The notes below the pieces were generated by a model. It saw only the letters and a list, made by a program, of their open reading frames with translations. It did no database searches and was not told the origin of the DNA. 64,000 nucleotides of DNA from Streptomyces zhaozhouensis. GTDB taxonomy: Bacteria > Actinomycetota > Actinomycetes > Streptomycetales > Streptomycetaceae. The position numbers and the translations under genes were made by a program. Shown piece by piece: positions 9,609 through 17,932 of this stretch; the first letter of the stretch is position 1, and each line of letters starts with the position of its first letter. The stretch lies in NCBI RefSeq assembly GCF_900230195.1, contig NZ_OCNE01000005.1, positions 62,001-126,000 on the forward strand, read 5' to 3'.

Positions 9609-10286
9609 ATGACGACGACCAGACGCCGCGGCGGCGCGATGAGCGAGGTGCGGCGGCGCCGCCTTCGGCTGGAGATCTCGCGGGAGGCTTCCCGGCTCTT
9701 CTGGCGGCAGGGCGTCGAGGCCACCAGCGGCGACCAGATCGCCGAGGCCGTCGGCCTGTCCACCCGCACCATCTGGCGCCACTTCCGCACCAAGGAGAGC
9801 TGCGCCGAGCCCATCGTCGCCCGCGGCGTCGAGCGGGGGGTGACCCTCCTCCGCGCCTGGCCCCCGCACCTCTCCCTGGAGGAGCACGCCGCGGCCGAAC
9901 GGACCGGGCACGTCCGCGAGGCCGGCGCCGACGCCCTCGCGGACGACGACCGGCTGGCCATGCGCCTGGTGGTCCTCGGTGAACGGGAGCCCGCCCTGCG
10001 CACCGCGTGGCTGATGGCCTGCGACCGGATCGAGCGGGAGCTGCGGCCGGTCATCGCCGAACGCCTCGGGCTCGCGGCCGACGACCGGCGGGTGCGGCCA
10101 CACGCCGCCGCGGCGGCCGCGGCGCTGCGGGTGCACAACGAGCACGTCGCCGTCGCGCTGCTGGCCGGCGGCGACCCACTCCGGCGCCTCGACACCCCGG
10201 CCCACCTCGCCCGGGCCGTCCGCACCGCGACCGGCGGGGCGGTAGGGGACGCGATCGCCCGCCGCCCCGGGCACCCGCCCCCGTGA
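9609..10286 (+). CDS. TetR family transcriptional regulator
   Basis: The 225-residue regulator has a TetR N-terminal helix-turn-helix at about residues 15-65: ISREASRLFWRQGVEATSGD, then IAEAVGLSTRTIWRHFRTKE. The C-terminal ligand domain shows no recognisable ligand signature. The ATG at 9609 is used; the in-frame ATG at 9639 is possible because the first ten residues are only a basic tail. It is followed after 32 bp by the APH-fold gene at 10319 on the same strand, so the two may be cotranscribed. A short AT-richer stretch near 9560-9590 probably holds its promoter. Confidence 0.85.
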   Translation: MTTTRRRGGAMSEVRRRRLRLEISREASRLFWRQGVEATSGDQIAEAVGLSTRTIWRHFRTKESCAEPIVARGVERGVTLLRAWPPHLSLEEHAAAERTGHVREAGADALADDDRLAMRLVVLGEREPALRTAWLMACDRIERELRPVIAERLGLAADDRRVRPHAAAAAAALRVHNEHVAVALLAGGDPLRRLDTPAHLARAVRTATGGAVGDAIARRPGHPPP

Positions 10287-10318
10287 GAACAGGCGCCGGG
10301 CCGCGCCATAATCCTCCG

Positions 10319-11212
10319 ATGCGCTCCTCCCCCTCACCGCAACCCGCCCGCCGCTGGGCCCGCGCCGAACGCCTCGACGCCGACCGGATGGCCGAGGCCC
10401 TCCACGAGCGGACCGGCGTCCGACTGACCGTGGAGGGCCCCTGCCCCGGCGGGCAGGTGGGCGCGGCCTACGTGCGGTGGCCCGACGGCCGCCGCTCCGT
10501 GCTGAAGTGGCGCCCGCGCGCCCGCGTCGCCGACCTGGTGGACGGCCCGATCGCCGTCTCCGAGGCGCTGCGGGCCGCCGGCTGCCCCGTGCCGGCCACC
10601 GAGCTGGTCGAGCAGGTCGACCACGCCGTCGTCACGGTCCAGGAGCTGCTGCCGGGCAGCACGCTGGACCGTCTGGACGCGCACGGCCTCGAACAGGCAC
10701 TGGCCCTCAACCGGGCGTTCGCCGGGCGGCTGGCCGACCGCCCCGACATCCCGGCGATCGCGCTGTATCTGCGCGAGGACGGTCCCGGCTTCTGCCTGCA
10801 CGAGCCGCTGCGCCGGCACGGCGCCCGCGCCGCCGCGCTGGAGCGCTGGGTCACCGCCGTCGGCGCCGCGCACCCGCCGGCGATGGAGGGCGAGGACGCC
10901 GTCCACCTGGACTACCACCCGGGCAACATGCTGGCGGTGGACGGCACCCTCACCGGCGTCATCGACTGGGACGGCGCCGGACGCGGCCACCACGGGTTCG
11001 ACCTGGTCACCCTGCGGTTCGGCGTGCATGTCGAGGGGACGGGCCCGGGGGTGGAGGACCGGCTGGACGAGGTGCTCGACGCGCTGCCCGAGACGGTGCT
11101 GCGGCCGGCCTGGGCGCACATGAGTCTGCGGATGGTCGACTGGTCCATCCGCCACCACACCCCGGCCGACGTGGAGCACTGGCTGGACCTGGCCGCGCGC
11201 CGGACGGACTGA
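10319..11212 (+). CDS. Aminoglycoside phosphotransferase (APH)-fold kinase
   Basis: The 297-residue protein has the APH/choline-kinase catalytic core. HLDYHPGNML carries the Brenner motif (catalytic Asp and metal-binding Asn), and VIDWDGAG is the DFG-equivalent metal-binding motif. SVLKWRP near residue 60 probably contains the ATP-contacting lysine. The family phosphorylates small hydroxylated molecules such as aminoglycosides, macrolides, choline and homoserine. The substrate is not evident, and resistance should not be assumed. The ATG at 10319 lies 32 bp after the TetR gene. Further upstream the frame runs antiphase through the TetR gene and is not coding. Confidence 0.82.
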   Translation: MRSSPSPQPARRWARAERLDADRMAEALHERTGVRLTVEGPCPGGQVGAAYVRWPDGRRSVLKWRPRARVADLVDGPIAVSEALRAAGCPVPATELVEQVDHAVVTVQELLPGSTLDRLDAHGLEQALALNRAFAGRLADRPDIPAIALYLREDGPGFCLHEPLRRHGARAAALERWVTAVGAAHPPAMEGEDAVHLDYHPGNMLAVDGTLTGVIDWDGAGRGHHGFDLVTLRFGVHVEGTGPGVEDRLDEVLDALPETVLRPAWAHMSLRMVDWSIRHHTPADVEHWLDLAARRTD

Positions 11213-11309
11213 ACGCGCTCCTCCCGCGGCATCACCGCGTCGCGGCGCCGCGAAGGGCACGCGAACGGCGGGAGGCCGACGGCGGCGGCCGTTCCCCCCT
11301 CCGCTCCGG

Positions 11310-11326
11310 GGCGGGCGGCGCCCGCC
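11310..11326. terminator. Hairpin between converging genes
   Basis: GGCGGGC and GCCCGCC form a 7-bp stem with a 3-base loop, in the 200-bp gap between the converging APH-fold kinase and the flavin monooxygenase. It is a plausible terminator. The rest of the gap shows no gene. Confidence 0.4.
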
Positions 11327-11411
11327 GGTGACCGCCGGACGCGGCAGGGCGGGACCTCCCCCGTGTGCGCCGTGCGCCGACCCGGCTGTCACTCGATGAC
11401 GCCCGAACCGT

Positions 11412-12527
11412 TCACTTCGTGACAGCCAGCCGGGAGGCCAGCTCCCTGGCCGCCTCCCGCCCCGCGCGGTTGGCGCCGACGGTGGACTGCGAGGGGCCGA
11501 AGCCGATCAGCCACACCCGCGGCTCGTCGACCACGCGAGTGCCGCGCAGCGTGATGCCGCCCCGCGCGTTGCGCAGTCCCAACGGGTCGAGATGGCCGAG
11601 CGCCGCCTTGAAGCCGGTGGCCCACAGCAGGGTGTCGACGGCGGTGAACGAGCCGTCGGCCTCCCGGACCCCGAGGGGCTCGACGGCCGTGAACATCGGG
11701 CGCCGCACCAGCGCCCCGCGCTCCTCGGCCGCGCGGGCGTACGGGGTCCAGGCCAGGCCGGTGTAGGAGACGACGCTGCCCGTCGGGCGCCCCGCCGTCA
11801 CGTCGGCGGTCACCCTGGCGATGACCTCGCGGCCCTCCACCTCGGGGCGGAACGCGCCCTCGCGGAAGACCGGTTCGCGGCGGGTGTACCAGAAGGTGGT
11901 CGCCACCCGGGAGACCTCCTCCAGCAGTTGCACCGCCGAGATCCCGCCGCCGACGACGGCCACCCGCCGCCCCGCCAGCTCCTCGGCCGAGACGTAGTCC
12001 CGGGTGTGCAACTGCCGGCCGGCGAAGGTCTCCTGCCCCGGGTAGCGCGGCCGGACCGGGTTGTTCCAGGTGCCGGTCGCGTTGACCAGGGCGCGGGTGC
12101 GCCACCGGCCGGCGGTGGACTCCACCAGCAGCTCGCCCTCCGGGTCCGTGTCGGCCCGGCTGACGGCGGTGACGGTGACCGGGCGGAGGATCGGCGGACG
12201 GGTGGCGCGCTCGAACGCGTCGAAGTAGCGGGGAACGGCGTCCCGGCTCGGCTCGGCGGGGTCGATCGGCGGCTGGGGGAAGTCCGGCAGGTCGAAGATG
12301 CCGTTGACGGTCGCCATCCGCAGCGACTCCCAGCGGTGCCGCCAGGCGCCGCCCGCGCCGGACTCGGCGTCCAGCACCACCACGGTGCGGTCCGCCTCCG
12401 GGTCGGTCAGCGCGCTGGCGAAGCCGCGCCGCCCGAGGTGATAGGCGGCCGAGAGGCCGGCCTGGCCGCCACCGACGACCACCGCGGTGGCCCGACGCTC
12501 GGCGCCGGGCTGGACGAGGGCTCCCAT
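11412..12527 (-). CDS. FAD/NAD(P)-binding flavin monooxygenase-like protein
   Basis: The 371-residue product has two Rossmann dinucleotide motifs: VVVGGGQAGLSAAYHLGRRG near the N-terminus (FAD) and VAVVGGGISAVQLLEEV near residue 190 (NAD(P)H). LLWATGFKAAL matches the ATGY/F-type motif of flavin-containing and Baeyer-Villiger-like monooxygenases. It is likely a cytoplasmic oxidoreductase with unknown substrate. The start codon shares one base with the stop of the dioxygenase gene upstream (TGATG), so translation is probably coupled and the two proteins may act on the same aromatic compound or share one regulator. Confidence 0.85.
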   Translation of the reverse strand: MGALVQPGAERRATAVVVGGGQAGLSAAYHLGRRGFASALTDPEADRTVVVLDAESGAGGAWRHRWESLRMATVNGIFDLPDFPQPPIDPAEPSRDAVPRYFDAFERATRPPILRPVTVTAVSRADTDPEGELLVESTAGRWRTRALVNATGTWNNPVRPRYPGQETFAGRQLHTRDYVSAEELAGRRVAVVGGGISAVQLLEEVSRVATTFWYTRREPVFREGAFRPEVEGREVIARVTADVTAGRPTGSVVSYTGLAWTPYARAAEERGALVRRPMFTAVEPLGVREADGSFTAVDTLLWATGFKAALGHLDPLGLRNARGGITLRGTRVVDEPRVWLIGFGPSQSTVGANRAGREAARELASRLAVTK

Positions 12528-13315
12528 CAGCCGAACTGTACCGACCGCTTGGCCAGCCCCATCCAGAAGCCGTCGATCACGCTGCGCTGCGCGGTGAGCT
12601 CGCCCACGGCGTCCGCCGCCCCCATGGCGACGAAGAGCGGCGCGAAGTGCTCGGTGCGCGGATGCGCCAGGGCGCCGGCGGGCGAGGCGTGGGTGAAGTC
12701 GAGCAGCGCGTCCGCGTCGCCCGCCTCCAGTGCCTCGTGCCCCCAGTCGTCGAACTCGGCGGACCAGGCGGGCACGCCCTCGTCGCGCAGCGCCGCGAGG
12801 TTGTGGGTGAAGAAGCCGGAGCCGACGATCAGCACCCCCTCGTCGCGCAGCGGCGCCAGCCGTCGGCCGATCTCCATCAGCCGCCCGGGGTCGAGGGTCG
12901 GCAGCGAGATCTGGAGCACCGGGATGTCGGCGTCCGGGTACATCTCCACCAGCGGCACGTAGGCGCCGTGGTCCAGCCCCCGCTCCGGCACGTCCCGCAC
13001 CGGTGTGCCGGCGGAACGCAGCAACGCCCGGACGTCCGCCGCGAGTGCGGGGGCGCCGGGCGCCGGGTAGCGCACCCGGTAGTAGCGCTCGGGAAAGCCC
13101 CAGAAGTCGTACTCCAGCGGCACGGTCGCGGTGGCGCCGATCGCCAGCGGGGCCTCCTCCCAGTGCGCCGAGACCATCAGAACGGCCTTCGGCCTCGGCA
13201 GTGCGGCCGACCAGGCGGCGAGCTGCCCCGGCCAGAGCGCGTCGTCCGCCAGCGGCGGGGCGCCGTGCGAGACATAGAGCGCGGGCATCCGGGCGGACGT
13301 GGGTATGGCGGTCAC
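12527..13315 (-). CDS. DODA/LigB-type extradiol ring-opening dioxygenase
   Basis: The 262-residue protein is a class III extradiol dioxygenase of the DODA type. MPALYVSHGAPPLADD carries the N-terminal metal-binding His. VLMVSAHWE and GLDHGAYVPL contain the two further conserved histidines, and the late GSGFFTHNL motif supplies another active-site His. Members cleave catecholic rings such as DOPA or protocatechuate derivatives with Fe(II). The GTG at 13315 is preferred because GGAGGG lies six bases upstream; an ATG at 13336 falls inside the palindrome described next. It is translationally coupled to the flavin monooxygenase by TGATG. The pair could degrade a phenolic compound. Confidence 0.85.
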   Translation of the reverse strand: MTAIPTSARMPALYVSHGAPPLADDALWPGQLAAWSAALPRPKAVLMVSAHWEEAPLAIGATATVPLEYDFWGFPERYYRVRYPAPGAPALAADVRALLRSAGTPVRDVPERGLDHGAYVPLVEMYPDADIPVLQISLPTLDPGRLMEIGRRLAPLRDEGVLIVGSGFFTHNLAALRDEGVPAWSAEFDDWGHEALEAGDADALLDFTHASPAGALAHPRTEHFAPLFVAMGAADAVGELTAQRSVIDGFWMGLAKRSVQFG

Positions 13316-13335
13316 GGGGCCCTCCGACGGTCTCA

Positions 13336-13347
13336 TTGAAGCTTCAA
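13336..13347. promoter_or_regulatory. TTGAAGCTTCAA palindromic operator (MarR-like)
   Basis: A perfect 12-bp palindrome lies 21 bp upstream of the chosen dioxygenase start, with a TACTCT -10-like element just upstream on the minus strand. TTGAA/TTCAA dyads are typical of MarR-family operators. No MarR gene adjoins, so the regulator is unknown. Confidence 0.55.
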
Positions 13348-13400
13348 CTTCTTGCGTCGAGAGTACTCCAGTGAGAGCTCCGCCGGGCCGCGCCGGCGAG

Positions 13401-13420
13401 GCCCCCGGTCGCCCGGGGGC
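13401..13420. terminator. Hairpin terminator after the pectate lyase operon
   Basis: GCCCCCGG and CCGGGGGC form an 8-bp stem with a 4-base loop, 36 bp downstream of the pectate lyase stop on the minus strand. It separates the lyase operon from the dioxygenase promoter. Confidence 0.55.
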
Positions 13421-13455
13421 GTCGCCGTCCGTGACCCGGCGGGTGGTTCGGTGGT

Positions 13456-14574
13456 TCAGCAGGTGCCGTCGGGGAACCGGACGCCGTTGTCCGCGCCCGC
13501 GACCTCGCTCACCACGCTCGGGACGCAGTCCGCGCCGTCCGGCGCGTAGGAGTAGGGGATGTCCACGGTGGTGGTCGACTCCGGGTCCGGCCCCGCCGGG
13601 TTGGTCTCGTCGCCCGGCTCGGACCAGGTCACGTTCTCGAAGACGTTGCCGTCGACCTGCCAGTAGCCGGCCTCGTCCGTGTAGAAGGTGCCCAGGACGT
13701 CCTTGGAGTCCTGGAAGTAGTTGTTCTCCACCCGCACCCGCGCGCCGGCCCGGGAGTTGATCCCGGACTCGTGGACGCTCACGTAGTGGTTGTTGAAGAC
13801 GTGCCCGACGCCGCCGCGCAGCAGCGGGGTGCGGGAGTCGATGTTCTCGTACAGGTTGTGGTGGTAGGTGACGAAGCCGTTGGAGGTGTCGCTCTCGCTG
13901 GAGCCGACCAGCCCGCCGCGCCCGGAGTCGCGCAGGACGCTGTGGGAGAGCGTGACGTACTGGGTGTTGTTCTTCATGTCGAAGAGCCCGTCGTAGCCCT
14001 CGTCCTCGCCGCCGGACGCCTCCAGCGTGACGTGGTCGACCCAGACGTTGCGGACGTCCTTCTCCATCCCGATGGCGTCGCCGCCGTTGGAGGTCGGCGA
14101 GCCCGACTTCTTGACGTTCCGCACCGTCACGTTCTGGATGATGATGTTGCTGGACTCCCGTATGTGGATCCCCAGTTGGTCGAAGACCGCGCCGTCGCCG
14201 ACGCCGACCAGGGTCACGTTGCTGATCTGCTTCAGCTCGATCACGTCGTCGGCGGTGTTGCAGCTGTCGCCGGAGACCTTGCTGGTGTTCCCGTGGTTGA
14301 TGGTGCCCTCGACCTCGATGGTGATCGGGGTGTCCTCGCTGGCCCGCGAGCAGAGCGCCTCGTGGATCTCGGTCCCGGTGCCGGCCCGGACGGTCTCGCC
14401 GCCCTCGCCGCCGGTGGTGCCGCCGTTCTCGCCGGCGTAGCCGCTGGCCGTGCCCGTCACCGAGGTGGACGCCTCGGCCGACGCCTCGGGCATCGACAGC
14501 GCGACCCCGCTCGCGGCCACCACGGCCAGCAGCGTCGTGGTCACGCCGACCCGCGGCGATACTCGTGTCCTCAT
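13456..14574 (-). CDS. Secreted pectate lyase, polysaccharide lyase family 1
   Basis: The 372-residue protein starts with a Sec signal peptide (about residues 1-33, cleavage near ASA-EA). The mature part is a PL1 right-handed beta-helix. NVWVDHVTLEA matches the vWiDH motif; DGLFDMKNNTQYVTLSHSVL carries the Ca-binding aspartates; and ENIDSRTPLLRGG holds the arginine region of the catalytic site. It cleaves polygalacturonate by beta-elimination outside the cell. Asn/Asp-rich composition fits a secreted beta-helix. AAGGCGG precedes the ATG. It lies 46 bp behind the PL9 gene on the same strand, so both are probably one transcript from the promoter beyond 15835. Confidence 0.93.
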   Translation of the reverse strand: MRTRVSPRVGVTTTLLAVVAASGVALSMPEASAEASTSVTGTASGYAGENGGTTGGEGGETVRAGTGTEIHEALCSRASEDTPITIEVEGTINHGNTSKVSGDSCNTADDVIELKQISNVTLVGVGDGAVFDQLGIHIRESSNIIIQNVTVRNVKKSGSPTSNGGDAIGMEKDVRNVWVDHVTLEASGGEDEGYDGLFDMKNNTQYVTLSHSVLRDSGRGGLVGSSESDTSNGFVTYHHNLYENIDSRTPLLRGGVGHVFNNHYVSVHESGINSRAGARVRVENNYFQDSKDVLGTFYTDEAGYWQVDGNVFENVTWSEPGDETNPAGPDPESTTTVDIPYSYAPDGADCVPSVVSEVAGADNGVRFPDGTC

Positions 14575-14620
14575 GGTTGGTCCGCCTTTCGCGCGTTGTG
14601 GGGGGTGTGGCGGGGGTCGC

Positions 14621-15835
14621 TCAGTCCGTGACCCGGGCGCCGCCGAAGGTCACCACGAGGCTGCCGTCCTCGGCGAAGGACCAGTCCAGGTCGCCCGCGT
14701 AGGCGCCGCAGGAGGCGCCGTTCTCGCCCGACCAGAACTCGTTGGAGCCGTCGACGTCGCCGATCGTGCGGTCGTTGGAGCCGCTGTCGCACGAGACGTT
14801 GTCGCGGAAGACGGAGGAGCCGCCGTCGAAGTTGAAGTTGCGCTCCTCGCTGCCGATGCTCACGTTGCCCGAGACGGTCATGGAGCCGGTGTTGCGGTTG
14901 TAGGTGAACCCGTGCTTGCCGTTGCCGTGCGCGATGTTGTCGCGCAGCACGTGGTCGACGCCGATGTCCTCGCCGCCCAGCTTGTAGCCGTTGCGGTCGC
15001 CGTCGCCGGCCTGGGAGCCGTCGGAGAGCGTGCCGTTGTCGTAGGCGAGCGAGTTCTCGATGGTGACCGCGCCGATCGCGCCGGTCTCCGACTTGGTGTA
15101 GAGGTCGTAGCCGTCGTCGATGTTGTGGTGCGCGACGGTGTGTCGGAAGACGTTGCCGGGCCCGACCGTCAGCTTGGGCGCGAAGCCGTCGGCGTCCTCG
15201 CCGTCGGAGTCGACGTTGTCGTGCGAGACGGCGCTGAGCACCAGGTTGTTCGAGGGCCACTCGCTCTCGGGGGTGTCGGAGGTGGCGCGGGAGAGCTGGA
15301 GCCCGGAGTCGCGGTTGTGGCGGGTGACGGTGCGCTCGATGACGTTGTCGCTGCCGCTGACGAAGATGCCGTTGTCGCCCGCGTGCTCGACCGTGATGCC
15401 GTAGAGGTGCCAGAAGGAGGCGTTCAGCGCCAGACCCCGGTTGGCGGAGTCCTCCTCCTGGGCGGAGAAGTCCAGCACCGGGGTCTCCCCCGGGTAGGCC
15501 GACAGCGTGGTGCGGGCGTCGGCCGTGCCGTCGCTGCCCGGCGCGATGGTGACCGTCTCCGCCAACGCGTAGGTCCCGTCGCGCAGATAGACCGTCCCGC
15601 CCGCGGTGACGCGCTCCAGCGCGGCGGTGAGCGTGGTCGGGTCGTCCTCCGTCCCGGCGGCGTCGGCGCCGCCGTCCGGCGAGGCGTAGAGCGCGTCGGC
15701 CGCCAGGGCGGGCGCGCCCGGCTCGTCGGCGCCTGCGCCGGCGGCCGCGCCCAGCAGCCACGCCGCCATCACGCCGGAGAGCGAGACCGCGAGGGCGACG
15801 CGCCGGCGGCGGGCGGGAACACGGACCAGAGACAT
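14621..15835 (-). CDS. Secreted right-handed beta-helix protein, PL9-like pectate lyase
   Basis: The 404-residue product has a basic Sec signal peptide with a hydrophobic core (about residues 12-37). LYASPDGGADAAGTEDDPTT is the usual N-terminal cap of such helices. DSDGEDADGFAPKLTVGPGN and NIDDGYDLYTK match the PL9 Ca-binding aspartate cluster and catalytic Lys region (Pel9A-type). It should depolymerise pectate outside the cell, together with the PL1 enzyme 46 bp downstream. The two families attack the same polymer with different modes. An upstream LacI-type palindrome (16065-16076) suggests sugar-responsive repression. It could act on another acidic polysaccharide. Confidence 0.85.
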   Translation of the reverse strand: MSLVRVPARRRRVALAVSLSGVMAAWLLGAAAGAGADEPGAPALAADALYASPDGGADAAGTEDDPTTLTAALERVTAGGTVYLRDGTYALAETVTIAPGSDGTADARTTLSAYPGETPVLDFSAQEEDSANRGLALNASFWHLYGITVEHAGDNGIFVSGSDNVIERTVTRHNRDSGLQLSRATSDTPESEWPSNNLVLSAVSHDNVDSDGEDADGFAPKLTVGPGNVFRHTVAHHNIDDGYDLYTKSETGAIGAVTIENSLAYDNGTLSDGSQAGDGDRNGYKLGGEDIGVDHVLRDNIAHGNGKHGFTYNRNTGSMTVSGNVSIGSEERNFNFDGGSSVFRDNVSCDSGSNDRTIGDVDGSNEFWSGENGASCGAYAGDLDWSFAEDGSLVVTFGGARVTD

Positions 15836-16252
15836 GGGCTCATCTCCTCAGAACCGGGGTGGGGGGTGCCTCGGCGGAAACGACGACCCCGCGGAAACGG
15901 GGAAGGGGTGGGGCCAGCCACCCGCGGCTCCCCGGTCCGCCGGCGCGTCGGCCGCGCGGGTTCTCGTCGCCGGGCGCACGGCACGGACCGCGCGACCCGG
16001 CGTTGACCGGTGGTGTGGAACGGCGGGGACCGAGCGGCTCCCTGGTGGGTTTCGGCCTCGCCGCGCAAGCGCTTGCCGTCACGGTCGGGGGTTCCCGACC
16101 TGGTCAGGGGCACTTGGGGGAACAGCGTAGGAGCGGGAGGCCGAACAATTCCGGGATGCGCGTGGACAATAACGATCCCACGCGCCCCTCCCCCGCCGGG
16201 GACACCGCGTCAACTGCCCGGGAACGGCCCCCCGTTCGCCCCGGCGGGTCGT
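15836..16252. other. Long intergenic region upstream of the lyase operon
   Basis: This 417-bp stretch has no convincing gene. It holds the lyase promoter region, reading leftwards. The part 16120-16190 is distinctly less GC-rich than its surroundings. A perfect LacI-type palindrome lies downstream of it. The right end is the 3' flank of the OYE gene. Confidence 0.6.
16065..16076. promoter_or_regulatory. GCAAGCGCTTGC LacI-family-type operator
   Basis: A perfect 12-bp palindrome with central CG lies about 230 bp upstream of the PL9 start. Its form is that of operators bound by LacI-family sugar regulators. No lacI-type gene is in the window, so the regulator would act in trans. Confidence 0.55.
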
Positions 16253-17335
16253 TCAGTCCAGGTAGCGATAGGCGGAATAGGTCAGATAGCCGGCGTCGCC
16301 CCCCTGGTAGAAGTCGCGCGCGTCCTCGGGGCTCAACGGCAGCCCGGCGCGCAGCCGTTCCACCAGGTCCGGGTTGGCGATGAACGCGCGGCCGAAACTG
16401 ATCAGGTCCGCGCCGAGCCCCAGCCAGCGGTCGGCGTCGGCGCGGTCGGTCCGCTTCGGGCCGCCGGGCGGAACCGGGTTCATGATCAACGTGCCGGGCC
16501 AGGACTCGCGCAGCCCGAGCAGCACCTCCTCCTCGCTGGTCGCGACGAGATGGACATAGGCCAGGTCCAGCCGGGCCAACTCGGCGAGCAGCGTCCCGTA
16601 GAGCCGGGGCACGTCCTCGTCCGCCACGCCCCAGGTCGTCGACCCGGGCGAGAGCCGGATGCCGGTCCTGGCGGCGCCGACCGCGTCGACGGTGGCCTCC
16701 GCCGCCTCCACGGCGAACCGGACGCGGCCCGCCACCGAGCCGCCGTAGCGGTCGGTGCGCAGGTTGGCGTTGCTCGACAGGAACTGCGAGATCAGATAGC
16801 CGTTGGCACCGTGCAGTTCCACCCCGTCGAAGCCGGCCTCCACCGCTCCCCTGGCCGCCTCCGCGTACGAGGCGGCGTGCTCCGGGACCTCGGCGGTCTC
16901 CAGCGCGCGGGGAACGGGCGCCGGCCGGGGGCCGTTCGGGGTGAAGACGTCGCCGACGGCGGGCACGGCCGAGGGTCCCACGGGCCATGAGCCGGTGGTG
17001 TCGGGGTGCGAGACCCGGCCGCCGTGCATGATCTGCGCGAAGATCCGGCCGCCGTTGGCGTGCACGGCCTCGGTGACCTGCCGCCAGGAGGCGACCTGCG
17101 CCCGGGTGTGCAGTCCCGGCGTGCCAGGGTTGGACTGGCCGACCAGGCTGGGCTGCACGCCCTCGGAGACGATCAGCCCGGCGCTGGCCCGCTGCGCGTA
17201 GTAGCCGGCCATCGACGGCGTCGCCAGCCCGCCGTCGGCGGCCCGCGCGCGGGTCATCGGGGCCATCACGACGCGGTTGGGAAGGGCCAGCTCGCCGAGC
17301 CGGTGGCGGGAGAAGAGGGCTGAGCGGGATGACAT
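16253..17335 (-). CDS. Old Yellow Enzyme family alkene reductase
   Basis: The 360-residue FMN protein has the OYE layout. ALPNRVVMAPMTRARA is at the N-terminus; IFAQIMHGGRVSHP lines the flavin; GVELHGANGYLISQFLS contains the substrate-binding His/Asn pair and the catalytic Tyr; and LISFGRAFIANPDLVERL binds the FMN phosphate. It reduces activated C=C bonds or nitro groups with NAD(P)H in the cytoplasm. It is divergent from the MerR gene at 17476, and the shared promoter has a MerR-type dyad within a long spacer. This suggests induction by an electrophile or redox signal. Confidence 0.93.
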   Translation of the reverse strand: MSSRSALFSRHRLGELALPNRVVMAPMTRARAADGGLATPSMAGYYAQRASAGLIVSEGVQPSLVGQSNPGTPGLHTRAQVASWRQVTEAVHANGGRIFAQIMHGGRVSHPDTTGSWPVGPSAVPAVGDVFTPNGPRPAPVPRALETAEVPEHAASYAEAARGAVEAGFDGVELHGANGYLISQFLSSNANLRTDRYGGSVAGRVRFAVEAAEATVDAVGAARTGIRLSPGSTTWGVADEDVPRLYGTLLAELARLDLAYVHLVATSEEEVLLGLRESWPGTLIMNPVPPGGPKRTDRADADRWLGLGADLISFGRAFIANPDLVERLRAGLPLSPEDARDFYQGGDAGYLTYSAYRYLD

Positions 17336-17387
17336 CGTTTCGGGCTCCTCACGGTCGCCGCGTTCCCAGATCTTGGGCGGCGCGGCT

Positions 17388-17419
17388 ACGCTAAAAGCTC
17401 ACATCCATGTGAGGGGCAA
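17388..17419 (-). promoter_or_regulatory. MerR-type promoter/operator of the OYE gene
   Basis: On the minus strand TTGCCC (17414-17419) and TAGCGT/TTAGCG (17388-17394) are separated by 19-20 bp, longer than the usual 17. The spacer is filled by the dyad CTCACAT-GG-ATGTGAG (17398-17413). An over-long spacer containing the dyad is the hallmark of MerR-activated promoters. Confidence 0.75.
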
Positions 17420-17475
17420 GTCCGGGGCGCGGTCCATCTCACCGGGCGGCGCCCAGGCCCCGGGAGGGCGGAACG

Positions 17476-17883
17476 TTGCGGATCGGCGAGTTGGCCGCGC
17501 GCACCGGCGTGAGCGTGCGGTCGCTGCGGTACTACGAGGAGCAGGGCCTGCTGAGCAGCGCCCGGAGCGCGAGCGGCCAGCGGCACTACACCGAGGGCGC
17601 GGTCGGCCGGGTGGAACTCATCCAGCAGCTGTACAACGCCGGCCTGTCCAGCAGGACCGTCGCCCAGCTGCTGCCGTGCGTGGACGCGCCCAGCCACCGG
17701 GCGACGGACGTGGCGCTGGAGAAGTTGGCGCGCGAACGGGACCGGATCTCGGCCCACATCGACGAGCTGGCCGCGACCAGGGACGCCCTGGACGCGGTGA
17801 TGGAGACGGCGCGCGCCTACCGCACCGGGCAGTGGCCGCCACAGGGCGCGGGCGACTGCGCGGCGCGGCGGCGCGCGGGATGA
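17476..17883 (+). CDS. MerR family transcriptional regulator
   Basis: The 135-residue regulator has the MerR winged helix at its N-terminus (MRIGELAARTGVSVRSLRYY, then EEQGLL and RHYTEGAV), followed by a dimerisation helix (about residues 75-115). It has a single cysteine (LLPCVDAP), so neither a SoxR iron-sulphur cluster nor a multi-Cys metal site is present. The effector is unknown. Translation starts at a TTG at 17476, supported by GGGAGGG just upstream. It probably twists the long-spacer promoter at 17388-17419 to activate the divergent OYE gene. Confidence 0.88.
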   Translation: MRIGELAARTGVSVRSLRYYEEQGLLSSARSASGQRHYTEGAVGRVELIQQLYNAGLSSRTVAQLLPCVDAPSHRATDVALEKLARERDRISAHIDELAATRDALDAVMETARAYRTGQWPPQGAGDCAARRRAG

Positions 17884-17932
17884 GCCGGGGCGGCCGGGTG
17901 GGGTCCCGGGGGGCGCGGGGTTGACTTCGGGC

